DNA from: JAHJRJ01 sp037443685
GTDB lineage: Bacteria > Bacteroidota > Ignavibacteria > UBA10030 > BY39
DNA length: 24,071 nucleotides
Direction: 5' to 3'
NCBI GenBank assembly: GCA_037443685.1
Contig: JBBINX010000027.1
Span: 1 to 24,071 of the forward strand
Positions 1-6,635 of this stretch are shown one piece after another. The translations under genes were made by a program, and so were the position numbers. Each line of letters opens with the position of its first letter. Position 1 is the first letter of the stretch. The notes below the pieces were generated by a model. That model made no database searches. It saw only the letters and a list, made by a program, of their open reading frames with translations, and was not told where the DNA came from.

Positions 1-225
1 TCGCACAATACTTTTTTTACTAAAGTCCGATTCTACTAATTCACCCAAGAATAGCCGTATAGTTACATTATCTATCGCTGATAGCTCGAAGTTCTCTGAC
101 TGAAAATGATTTGCAAGAAATCGATTAAAGCGATATAAATCATCTTTATATGCCAGTAATGTGTTGACTGAATAATTTTTTTCAAATTTAAGGAAATCCA
201 AAAATGATTTAATATGTTCAATCAT
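1..225 (-). CDS. xerC: Tyrosine recombinase XerC/XerD, N-terminal fragment
   Basis: The first 75 codons run off the left edge of the window. The translation starts MIEHIKSFLDFLKFEKNYS and continues through NTLLAYKDDLYRF, the usual opening of the SAM-like core-binding domain of Xer recombinases, which resolve chromosome dimers at dif. The catalytic domain (R-H-x-x-R-H-Y) lies outside the window, so activity cannot be judged. The ATG is 7 bp after the topA stop, so it is probably the last visible gene of the ybeY-smg-topA operon. topA and xerC are also close neighbours in Bacillus. XerC versus XerD cannot be settled from the N-terminus, and the symbol is chosen only from the topA context. Confidence 0.85.
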   Translation of the reverse strand, partial: MIEHIKSFLDFLKFEKNYSVNTLLAYKDDLYRFNRFLANHFQSENFELSAIDNVTIRLFLGELVESDFSKKSIVR

Positions 226-232
226 CAAATTT

Positions 233-2491
233 TTATACCGCTTCGGATTCTTGTTGAATTGGGTTAACTTTAGCTTTACAGCTTGGACACTCTAAATAAG
301 TCCCGAGTTTTTGCGAACTTTTTTCAACCAAGTAAGACGAACCGCATACATTGCATGCTTGGTCAATTGGTTTTGCCCATGAAGCAAAATCACATTCAGG
401 ATAACGGGAACAACCATAAAAAATACGTTTCCGTTTTGTTCGTCTTTCTATTGAATTGCCTTCTTTACATTTGGGGCATTTCATAGCCAGAGAGATCGGT
501 TGTGTGTTGGTACAATTGGGATAGTTAGAACATCCGAGGAATGGACCAAAACGGCTATTCCGTATAATCATCTCCCCGCTACACTTTTCACATTTAAGAT
601 TTTCGAGGTGCTCGTGTCTTGTAAGGTCTTTATCTAACGGTTTTGTATTCTTGCAAGTAGGGTATCCCGTACATGCTTTAAACCGACCGTTCCGTCCCCA
701 TTTAATAACCATCGATTTTCCGCAAAGTTCACAACTTTCGTTAGTGGTTTCAACCATTGTTTTTTTTATTTCGCTCGTCTTCTTATCAACTTTTTCTAGC
801 GCGTGTATAAAGGGATTATAAAAATCGTCCATTACTTTTTTGTATGTTCGTTTACCCGATGCAATCGTGTCTAACTCCTCCTCCATTTTAGCTGTAAACT
901 TTACATTAAAAATTTCAGGAAAATTTTGAACCAGCAGCTGGTTAACCGCCATACCGAGCGGGAGTGCAAATAACTTTTTATCGGTCTGCTCAACATACTT
1001 TCTATCAATAATCGTACTGACTATTTGTGCATAAGTGCTCGGTCTACCAATTCCGTATGCTTCGAGGTCTTTTACTAAACTGCTTTCGGTATACCTGCCA
1101 GGTGGTTTAGTAAAATGTTGACGTGGTATTAGATCGAGTAAGGAAACTGAATCCCCGATATGGAGATTTGTTGGAATTTTCGACGTCGGATCGGAATCCC
1201 CATTTCCATTGTTTTCTTCCTTGAGGTCATCGTAAACTTGTAGGAAACCGCGAAACCTGGGTGAAGTACCAGTAGCACGGAACAAATATTCCCCCCCGCT
1301 GATTTCTACAGTCATCTGGTCAAATTCTGCACTTGCCATCTGACACGCTACGAAGCGGTTCCATATTAATTCATATAGATCAAATAATTCCTTTTTATCG
1401 AAATATTTTTTTATTGTTTTAGGATTGTACTTTATCGTAGTAGGTCGGATAGCTTCATGTGCATCTTGGGAAGATTTCCTTTTTTTAAACTCACGTGGTT
1501 CTTTGGGTAAATAATCGCCGCCATAATTTTCATATATAAAATTTCGAACTGCATCTATCGAATCTTTACTTAAACGGGTTGAATCGGTACGCATATATGT
1601 GATTAGACCAACAAGTCCATCTTCTCCAATTTCAATACCTTCGTATAGTTTTTGTGCAAGCGACATTGTTTTCTTTGCCGGAAAACCTAATCGAGCTGCC
1701 GCTTCTTGTTGAAGCGTGCTTGTGATAAATGGCGGTGGCGGATTACGTTTTACGACTTTTTTCTGAACATCGGTTATCGCATATGAATAATTTTTGATAT
1801 TGGTGATGTATCCGTTAGCGGTTACTTCATCAGGAATCCGAGGCTCTTTTCTCTCCACCTGGACAAGCTTAGCAAAGAACGGTTGACTCTTCGTTGTTTT
1901 AAATTCACCTGTTATCGACCAATATTCTACTTTAACAAATTGTTGAATATCATCTTCACGCTCACAAATCAACCTTAATGCAACCGATTGCACTCTCCCC
2001 GCCGACAAACCGTAATAAACTGTTTTCCATATGAACGGGCTTATTTTATAGCCAACTATTCTATCCATTACCCTACGAGCACGTTGAGAATCAACCAAAT
2101 GCTGGTCAATTTTTTGGGGGTTTTCCATTGCTTTCGTGATACCTAATTCGGTTATTTCATGAAATAAAACTCGGTAGATATTACGGTTTTTTTTCTTGAT
2201 TTCTTCAGCAATGTCATGTGCAATCGCTTCACCTTCACGATCAGGGTCTGTAGCAATGAATATTTTTTCGGTTCTTAAACTGATGTCGCATAATTTCTTC
2301 ACAACTTCTTCTTTCCCCTTGATAAGCTCAAAAGTTGGGAGATATCCGGCTTCGATATCTATGGATATTTTACTCTTTGGAAGATTTTTGATATGACCTA
2401 CAGACGCCTCGACGAAGTAATCTTTACCCAAATATTTTTTAACTGTTTTAGCTTTCGAGGGTGACTCAACTATTATAAGTGATTTTTGCAT
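233..2491 (-). CDS. topA: DNA topoisomerase I (type IA)
   Basis: A 752-residue type IA topoisomerase that relaxes negative supercoils through a 5'-phosphotyrosine intermediate. The TOPRIM domain opens the protein: SLIIVESPSKAK carries Glu9, and TDPDREGEA carries Asp82, Asp84 and Glu86 for Mg binding. The active site is Tyr299 in the motif LITYMRTDS. The C-terminus holds four Cys4 zinc-ribbon modules, from about residue 590 to 740, each of CxxC...C-x4-5-C type (CELC, CEKC, CPKC and CNVC starts). Length and domain order are normal for bacterial TopA. It starts at ATG, 13 bp after the smg stop, and ends 7 bp before the xer gene, so it is an internal operon member. No anomaly seen. Confidence 0.98.
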   Translation of the reverse strand: MQKSLIIVESPSKAKTVKKYLGKDYFVEASVGHIKNLPKSKISIDIEAGYLPTFELIKGKEEVVKKLCDISLRTEKIFIATDPDREGEAIAHDIAEEIKKKNRNIYRVLFHEITELGITKAMENPQKIDQHLVDSQRARRVMDRIVGYKISPFIWKTVYYGLSAGRVQSVALRLICEREDDIQQFVKVEYWSITGEFKTTKSQPFFAKLVQVERKEPRIPDEVTANGYITNIKNYSYAITDVQKKVVKRNPPPPFITSTLQQEAAARLGFPAKKTMSLAQKLYEGIEIGEDGLVGLITYMRTDSTRLSKDSIDAVRNFIYENYGGDYLPKEPREFKKRKSSQDAHEAIRPTTIKYNPKTIKKYFDKKELFDLYELIWNRFVACQMASAEFDQMTVEISGGEYLFRATGTSPRFRGFLQVYDDLKEENNGNGDSDPTSKIPTNLHIGDSVSLLDLIPRQHFTKPPGRYTESSLVKDLEAYGIGRPSTYAQIVSTIIDRKYVEQTDKKLFALPLGMAVNQLLVQNFPEIFNVKFTAKMEEELDTIASGKRTYKKVMDDFYNPFIHALEKVDKKTSEIKKTMVETTNESCELCGKSMVIKWGRNGRFKACTGYPTCKNTKPLDKDLTRHEHLENLKCEKCSGEMIIRNSRFGPFLGCSNYPNCTNTQPISLAMKCPKCKEGNSIERRTKRKRIFYGCSRYPECDFASWAKPIDQACNVCGSSYLVEKSSQKLGTYLECPSCKAKVNPIQQESEAV

Positions 2492-2504
2492 TTAAATATC
2501 CGGT

Positions 2505-2960
2505 CTAATTAATATTTTCGTCGTTATAAGCAGAAAATCTTCCGAAAATGTGGTCATCTGACCCGAATATTACGGAAAATACAATATCTTTCATCTCTTC
2601 AATTTCTATTGTATGTGAGGTTGTCAACATTATTCTTTCAATAATTAGCTCCATGTCAGCATCTGAAATTATGCTTAATTCTCTAAGTTGAATCAGATAA
2701 CCGAAAGCTTCAGTAGAAATTGCCATTTTTTCTACTTCGTGCAGGATGCGCCGTGAACCAGAAGCGTCGATATCCAATTTTGTAGGATTGTATTTGCTTA
2801 GATAAAATTTATCAAAAATCCAACTGAATGCGGCATTCATTTCGGAATTCGTATAACCTAATTTTTCCAAATTTTCAACACTGATATCTTGTAATTTTTT
2901 ATTCGACGTTTTTATCTCGTTCAAGATGTGGGCAATTATTTCTATAATTCGTTCTTGCAT
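2505..2960 (-). CDS. smg: Smg family protein (DUF494)
   Basis: A 151-residue protein recognised by the opening MQERIIEIIAHIL, the segment ENLEKLGYTNSEMNAAFSWI, and the later RELSIISDADMELIIERIM with EEMKDIVFSVIFG. These are the typical blocks of the Smg/DUF494 family, a small, mostly helical, Asp/Glu-rich protein of unknown biochemical function. In E. coli smg sits beside dprA and yrdD, a TopA-like zinc-finger gene. Here it sits directly upstream of topA itself, which supports the assignment. Its start is 5 bp after the ybeY stop, and topA follows after 13 bp, so the genes are cotranscribed. No catalytic motif can be pointed to. Confidence 0.85.
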   Translation of the reverse strand: MQERIIEIIAHILNEIKTSNKKLQDISVENLEKLGYTNSEMNAAFSWIFDKFYLSKYNPTKLDIDASGSRRILHEVEKMAISTEAFGYLIQLRELSIISDADMELIIERIMLTTSHTIEIEEMKDIVFSVIFGSDDHIFGRFSAYNDENIN

Positions 2961-2965
2961 ATTTC

Positions 2966-3373
2966 TTATTTAATATTCAAATACTTGTCTTCTAATTTTC
3001 TCATGATCTCACGTGATTTCATTGAGCTATCTGTATAACCAATCAGATGTAAGACACCGTGAATAATTAGTCTTTTTACTTCTTCTTTGCATGATGTTCG
3101 GTACTCTTTTGCTTGTCGTTTTGCTTGATCAGTGCAAATGTAAATTTCGCCTTCTATCGGAGTGGCTCGGCTTAAAGGGAAGCTGATTACATCGGTAACC
3201 CAATTATGTTTTAAGTAGGTTGAATTTAATTTCTTTATATAATTATCGCCAACAAAAATCAAATTTAATTCGCTTTCTTTACTATCTTCTTTTGTTAAAA
3301 CACTCGTAATCAATAAAATAGTTTCACGTCGGCTAATTATACGCTGACGACTTGTGTTTATTACGTTAATCAA
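2966..3373 (-). CDS. ybeY: Endoribonuclease / rRNA maturation factor YbeY
   Basis: A 135-residue metal-dependent RNase involved in 16S rRNA 3'-end maturation and ribosome quality control. The signature blocks are NWVTDVISFP (about 57-66), GEIYIC (75-80) and HGVLHLIGYTDS (105-116). His105 and His109 are two zinc ligands. The third position, usually His in GYDH, is occupied by the TDS segment, so Asp115 may serve; a similar ending (MRKLEDKYL) is usual in Bacteroidetes YbeY. The start is TTG, since no ATG lies near the N-terminus, and it overlaps the stop of the upstream gene as TTGA, which implies translational coupling. An AGGA lies just upstream but is very close. Confidence 0.93.
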   Translation of the reverse strand: MINVINTSRQRIISRRETILLITSVLTKEDSKESELNLIFVGDNYIKKLNSTYLKHNWVTDVISFPLSRATPIEGEIYICTDQAKRQAKEYRTSCKEEVKRLIIHGVLHLIGYTDSSMKSREIMRKLEDKYLNIK

Positions 3374-3852
3374 ATCCTTTTGTTAGCCTTTTTATTTGAT
3401 TTCGTTGGTAGCAAACTTTCCGTCAAAGATAGTGCTATACCTGAAAGCATTACTTCAGGGCCAAGGTTTGTAAAGTCACCTGATAGAATTTTTTTATCTA
3501 CGTTTGCATATAATGAACAACCGGCTGAGCGTTCGACGATTAGTCCTGATAGCTTGCTGTTGGTCTCGCTAATAAATGTTACTTCTTCCAATAAATCACT
3601 CGCAATAAATCCCGAACAAAAATGCAGTTGGAGATGTGCATTATGTGTATAGATGGAAATTAAATTTCCTCTCTTATTTCCGATCATTATGTCGGAGTAA
3701 ATCTCTAAAGCAAGCTTTCTGTTTTCGTTTTTATTAATTATTTCAAAACGGTAATTATTATCTGTCTTCACCGGCTTGGCATTCAGGATTTTTGCCAGCT
3801 TTTGAAAACCCGATTTTTCAAATGTATAAAAGTTCTTAACTCTATTTTTCAT
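3370..3852 (-). CDS. Conserved-looking hypothetical protein upstream of ybeY
   Basis: A 160-residue ORF that I do not recognise. It has no signal peptide or membrane segment. The N-terminal half is Lys/Asn-rich and alternates strand-like stretches (YRFEIINKNENRKLALEIYS). The centre has HNAHLQLHFCSGFIASD and ERSAGCSLYANVD, with Cys79 and Cys112. The end is a basic tail of about 12 residues rich in Lys. It starts at ATG and shares a 4-base TTGA overlap with ybeY, so the two are probably translationally coupled and functionally linked to ybeY-smg-topA. Its start lies only about 21 bp after the terminator of the cold-shock gene, leaving little room for its own promoter. The position makes a real gene likely; its function is unknown. 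Confidence 0.75.
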   Translation of the reverse strand: MKNRVKNFYTFEKSGFQKLAKILNAKPVKTDNNYRFEIINKNENRKLALEIYSDIMIGNKRGNLISIYTHNAHLQLHFCSGFIASDLLEEVTFISETNSKLSGLIVERSAGCSLYANVDKKILSGDFTNLGPEVMLSGIALSLTESLLPTKSNKKANKRI

Positions 3853-3873
3853 GTTATTATTTTAAAATCTCAA

Positions 3874-3914
3874 TAAAAACCCCGCAGGGAATTGAAATAC
3901 AGTCCCTTCGGGGT
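3874..3914 (-). terminator. Rho-independent terminator of the cold-shock gene
   Basis: On the minus strand a 12-position stem (arms 3914-3903 and 3890-3879) has one mismatch and is GC-rich: ACCCCGAAGGGA pairs with TCCCTGCGGGGT around a 12-nt loop. It is followed directly by TTTTTATT. It lies 27 bp after the cold-shock stop codon and just before the next gene. The plus strand has no T-run, so it should act only in the minus direction. Confidence 0.9.
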
Positions 3915-3940
3915 GAAATCAATAATTTCCGACTAAAAAG

Positions 3941-4147
3941 CTATTTAACGACGGAGATCTTCTTAGCTTGTAGTCCTTTGTTGCCCTCGATAAGTTCAAA
4001 CTCTACTATGTCGCCTTCGTCAACTTTTTTAAACTCTGAATTAGTTTGAATTTCAGTGTAGTGGATAAAAACGTCTTTGCCTTTTTCCCACTCAATAAAA
4101 CCATAACCTTTTTTTACATCAAACCACTTAACTTTACCACGTGACAT
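3941..4147 (-). CDS. csp: Cold-shock protein (CspA family)
   Basis: A 68-residue single cold-shock domain that binds single-stranded nucleic acid and melts mRNA structure. It opens with GKVKWFD. RNP1 is KGYGFI at 13-18 and RNP2 is DVFIHY at 25-30, with the aromatic RNA-binding residues present (Trp8, Tyr15, Phe17, Phe27, His29). Length and spacing are normal for the family. The gene is a monocistronic unit: a strong promoter overlaps the end of the upstream hydrolase gene, a long structured leader precedes it, and a clear terminator follows. This layout resembles E. coli cspA, whose long 5' leader controls translation with temperature; here that control is inferred. A GGGGGC run precedes the ATG, but there is no ordinary Shine-Dalgarno sequence at the usual distance. 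Confidence 0.96.
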   Translation of the reverse strand: MSRGKVKWFDVKKGYGFIEWEKGKDVFIHYTEIQTNSEFKKVDEGDIVEFELIEGNKGLQAKKISVVK

Positions 4148-4316
4148 AATGCCCCCAGTTTTTAAAAATTCACCCTTTCCTGTAACCGCATTAATACTTA
4201 GACGACTTATTGATTAATTTCTCGGTTACATAAATGATGATGTCTAAGTATAATATTTATTTAGCGATCATTTCTAATTTTAAAAAAAAATTGTTTCCTT
4301 AATGATGCAGTAAACT
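4148..4316 (-). promoter_or_regulatory. Long structured 5' leader of the cold-shock gene
   Basis: About 169 nt lie between the predicted transcription start (near 4316) and the ATG. Two perfect inverted repeats interleave. Pair A is ATACTTAGAC (4251-4242) with GTCTAAGTAT (4203-4194), 10 bp. Pair B is TGTAACCG (4230-4223) with CGGTTACA (4188-4181), 8 bp. In RNA order the arms run A1-B1-A2-B2, so A and B are either alternatives or together an H-type pseudoknot. B2 ends about 33 nt before the start codon. A purine-rich stretch with AGGAAAGGG follows B2, and a run of nine U lies nearer the 5' end. The stems are seen directly; the regulatory role is inferred from the cspA analogy. Confidence 0.7.
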
Positions 4317-4321
4317 ACATC
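4304..4321. repeat. Imperfect 18-bp palindrome at the cold-shock gene transcription start
   Basis: GATGTAGTTTACTGCATC on the minus strand pairs its two halves over 7 bp, counting one G-U, around a 4-nt loop. It spans the predicted +1 position just after the -10 box. It could be an operator or, if transcription starts slightly earlier, a 5' hairpin. Its role is unproven. Confidence 0.45.
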
Positions 4322-4322
4322 A

Positions 4323-4351
4323 AATATACAACCTTCAAGTTTTATTGTCAA
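4323..4351 (-). promoter_or_regulatory. Sigma70-type promoter of the cold-shock gene
   Basis: On the minus strand TTGACA (4351-4346), a 17-bp spacer and TATATT (4328-4323) give a perfect -35 and a near-perfect -10. The -35 overlaps the stop codon of the upstream hydrolase gene. The predicted start is near 4316. Confidence 0.85.
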
Positions 4352-5250
4352 GTATTTATGTACATCGTGAAACCTTCGTAAGCTGGAACACAACTAAATT
4401 GATAATTTCGGTTATTGATTTCTTTAAGGCACTTACTGTGTATTTCATCAATTTTGGGGTCGTCGTGAGAAGGGTCGTGATGAAAAAGGACTAAATTTTT
4501 AACTTTTCCTTCGGCAGCTACTTTTAAAGAAAACAGGTAGTGCGAATGTCCCCAGCCGACTCGATTGATATACTCTTCTGGTGTATATGTAGAATCGTAA
4601 ATTAAAATATCTGTCCCCATAACGAAATCAAACAGACGTTGATTAGGTTCATCTTTGTACTCCAGATACTTTTTTACAATTTCTTTATGGACATTTTTAA
4701 TTGTTTGAGCCACATATCTGTCGAAAGGTTCATTATCTGATATGTATGTAACTGATTTGTTGCGATAGGTTATCCTGTATCCGATTGCGAATAATGGATG
4801 ATTAAGAAACAATGTTGTAACATTCACACCCTGTACATCGAACTCTTCTTCTTGAACGCTTTTAAACTTAATGTTTGCTTTCAATTCGTTAAGTTGTACA
4901 GGAAAATACACCTTATTCATTTGATCGGATATCATTTGAGAAAGCGATATACCATCAAATTCAGCGCAAACGATTGTAATTTCATTCCCGGATATAAAGG
5001 CAGGTTTAAAGAACGGAAATCCTTGGATATGATCCCAATGCGGATGTGAAATCAGAAGGCACGTATTAATTGAGCTACCCGATCCAATTATCTTTTCACC
5101 TAAATTACGGATCCCAGTACCTGCATCAAGTATAATAAATTTTTGGTTATCAAATCGCAGTTCGACACAAGGTGTGTTACCTCCATACTTCACAGTCGTT
5201 TTACCCGGCGTTGGAATAGACCCTCTTGTGCCCCAGAACGTAATTTCCAT
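4348..5250 (-). CDS. Metallo-beta-lactamase-fold hydrolase
   Basis: A 300-residue MBL-fold protein. It opens with MEITFWGTRGSIPTPG and KYGGNTPCVEL, typical of the PhnP/phosphodiesterase-like branch that acts on phosphodiesters. Metal ligands visible are SHPHWDH (His69, His71, Asp73, His74), His151 in LNHP, Asp219 in IYDSTY and His258 in FHHDP. A GWGHS segment at about 232-236 precedes the last motif. The substrate cannot be told; cyclic nucleotide or RNA-type phosphodiesters are possible. Its ATG abuts the stop of the gamma-carbonic-anhydrase-like gene (TAAATG), so it is the last gene of the ctp operon. Its stop codon overlaps the -35 box of the cold-shock promoter. Confidence 0.9.
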   Translation of the reverse strand: MEITFWGTRGSIPTPGKTTVKYGGNTPCVELRFDNQKFIILDAGTGIRNLGEKIIGSGSSINTCLLISHPHWDHIQGFPFFKPAFISGNEITIVCAEFDGISLSQMISDQMNKVYFPVQLNELKANIKFKSVQEEEFDVQGVNVTTLFLNHPLFAIGYRITYRNKSVTYISDNEPFDRYVAQTIKNVHKEIVKKYLEYKDEPNQRLFDFVMGTDILIYDSTYTPEEYINRVGWGHSHYLFSLKVAAEGKVKNLVLFHHDPSHDDPKIDEIHSKCLKEINNRNYQFSCVPAYEGFTMYINT

Positions 5251-5772
5251 TTATTTTTTCTCCACAATTAAATTCTGAAAAGATTTAGCATAATTTACAT
5301 AGTTGTTTGCCGATTCTTTCAACGCCTGTTGTTCATCGTCGGTAAGCGGACGTAAAATTTTTGCAGGCATTCCGGCAACAAGCACTCCTTCAGGGATTTT
5401 TACATTTTGTAATACTACAGAACCAGCCGCAATTAATGAGAAACTCCCGATTTCTACGCCATCGAGGATTCTTGCCCCCATTCCAATTAAACAGTAATCT
5501 TTAACTGTTGCCGCATGGATAATTGCACTATGACCGACTGTAACTCCCTCACCAATTAGAGTCGGAAATTTTTCTGAGACGTGAATGACGGAGCTATCCT
5601 GTATGTTCGTCTTGCTACTTATCTTAATAAAATTCACATCACCGCGTATTACAGCGTTGAACCAAACACTCGCATCTACACCAATTTGAACATCTCCAAT
5701 TATTTCAGCGCTTTCGGCTATGAATGCTGGCTTCGTAATTATCGGTTTTATATTGTTATAAATATAAATCAT
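5251..5772 (-). CDS. Gamma-carbonic-anhydrase family protein (left-handed beta-helix)
   Basis: A 173-residue hexapeptide-repeat protein (AEIIGDVQIGVDASVWFNAV, VIRGDV, GEGVTVGHSAII) forming a left-handed beta helix with a C-terminal helix (LTDDEQQALKESANNYVNYAK). The three zinc ligands of the YrdA/CaiE/Cam family are present: His64 in SVIHVS, and His81 and His86 in GHSAIIHAA. Length is usual for the bacterial YrdA-like proteins. Carbonic anhydrase activity is possible but has often not been detected in this subfamily, so I give only the family. It starts 5 bp after the DUF3108 gene and its stop abuts the hydrolase gene, placing it in the ctp operon. Confidence 0.93.
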   Translation of the reverse strand: MIYIYNNIKPIITKPAFIAESAEIIGDVQIGVDASVWFNAVIRGDVNFIKISSKTNIQDSSVIHVSEKFPTLIGEGVTVGHSAIIHAATVKDYCLIGMGARILDGVEIGSFSLIAAGSVVLQNVKIPEGVLVAGMPAKILRPLTDDEQQALKESANNYVNYAKSFQNLIVEKK

Positions 5773-5777
5773 AATTT

Positions 5778-6635
5778 TTAGTTTTGTTTATTAGCTTTCG
5801 GGGGTGTCCAGTTTTTCTTCGTCCAGCTCATCAACTCAATCCGCACTTTCCCGATTATGACTCTCATCTTCGCAAGTATCGGAATGCGGGCTTCATCATT
5901 ACTGAACCATCCTTCGAACGATCCGGTAAAGCCATACACACCCTCAAAGTCAGCTCTTCCGTCTAACTCAATAACATCGACCGGATATTTAATAGCATCG
6001 ATCTCAACGCTCGTTTTTTTATTATAAAAGTTGATAGTAGTATTACATAATTTTTCGTTTACTACAGTTGGGATATTGACAGATTCATTCATATATAAAT
6101 TTTGACGGGCAAAATAAAACAGAGAAAGACCATCTTGACAATAACCTTTTAAATTAAGTGTATCATATTCTTCAATTCTTTTAACACTATCTAATTTCCC
6201 ATGCTCAAAATAAGCTTTCCCATTTGGGTAATCAAAATTGTATGTAACGTATTGAGTATAGCGACGTGTTTTTGATCTTCCTCGGAATTTATAAGAAAAT
6301 ATATTTTGATTAATCGTGCTTTCGTATATTTCGTGAAGGTCAACGAACGGAATTCCTCTGTAACTATCCATATAAGCGATTGTTTTGTAGACTACTTTTT
6401 CCTCATTGGTATTCTTGTCTAAAACTTTCAATCGAATTTGACCAAGATTAATGAAAGCGTAACTAACGTTATAAACTAACTCTTCGCCGACTTCGATTTC
6501 AAAATTAAGTGGACTAGGTCTATTCGATGCCGAATCTGAAAGCTGAGATGGATATACATGAAAAAGAAAAAATAATAAAATGATAATTGTACCTAAAAAT
6601 CTCTTATAATATTTTCTATTACCGTAGTCGTGCAA
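5778..6635 (-). CDS. DUF3108 domain protein, probably exported
   Basis: The body, about 50-285, carries the DUF3108 pattern: FEIEVGEELVYNVSYAFINLGQIRLKV at the start, then a beta-rich series with YRGIPFVDLHEIYES and IELDGRADFEGVYGFTG, ending WFSNDEARIPILAKMRVIIGKVRIEL. An N-terminal hydrophobic stretch (FLGTIIILLFFLFHVYPS) after a basic region looks like a signal peptide, so a periplasmic or envelope role is inferred; biochemical function is unknown. Start choice: the reading frame stays open to an ATG at 6716, but that would overlap 98 bp of the protease gene's normal C-terminus. A TTG at 6635 leaves a 17-bp overlap and a standard signal peptide. An ATG at 6683 is a third option. It is translated after ctp and followed 5 bp later by the gamma-CA-like gene. 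Confidence 0.8.
   Translation of the reverse strand: MHDYGNRKYYKRFLGTIIILLFFLFHVYPSQLSDSASNRPSPLNFEIEVGEELVYNVSYAFINLGQIRLKVLDKNTNEEKVVYKTIAYMDSYRGIPFVDLHEIYESTINQNIFSYKFRGRSKTRRYTQYVTYNFDYPNGKAYFEHGKLDSVKRIEEYDTLNLKGYCQDGLSLFYFARQNLYMNESVNIPTVVNEKLCNTTINFYNKKTSVEIDAIKYPVDVIELDGRADFEGVYGFTGSFEGWFSNDEARIPILAKMRVIIGKVRIELMSWTKKNWTPPKANKQN

Noticed and set aside
1..300. dif site near the Xer gene
   Set aside because: No sequence resembling the dif consensus palindrome was found in the visible part.
4282..4290. Run of nine U in the cold-shock leader as an attenuator terminator
   Set aside because: The nearest hairpin ends about 13 nt upstream, so it lacks the stem directly before the U-run.
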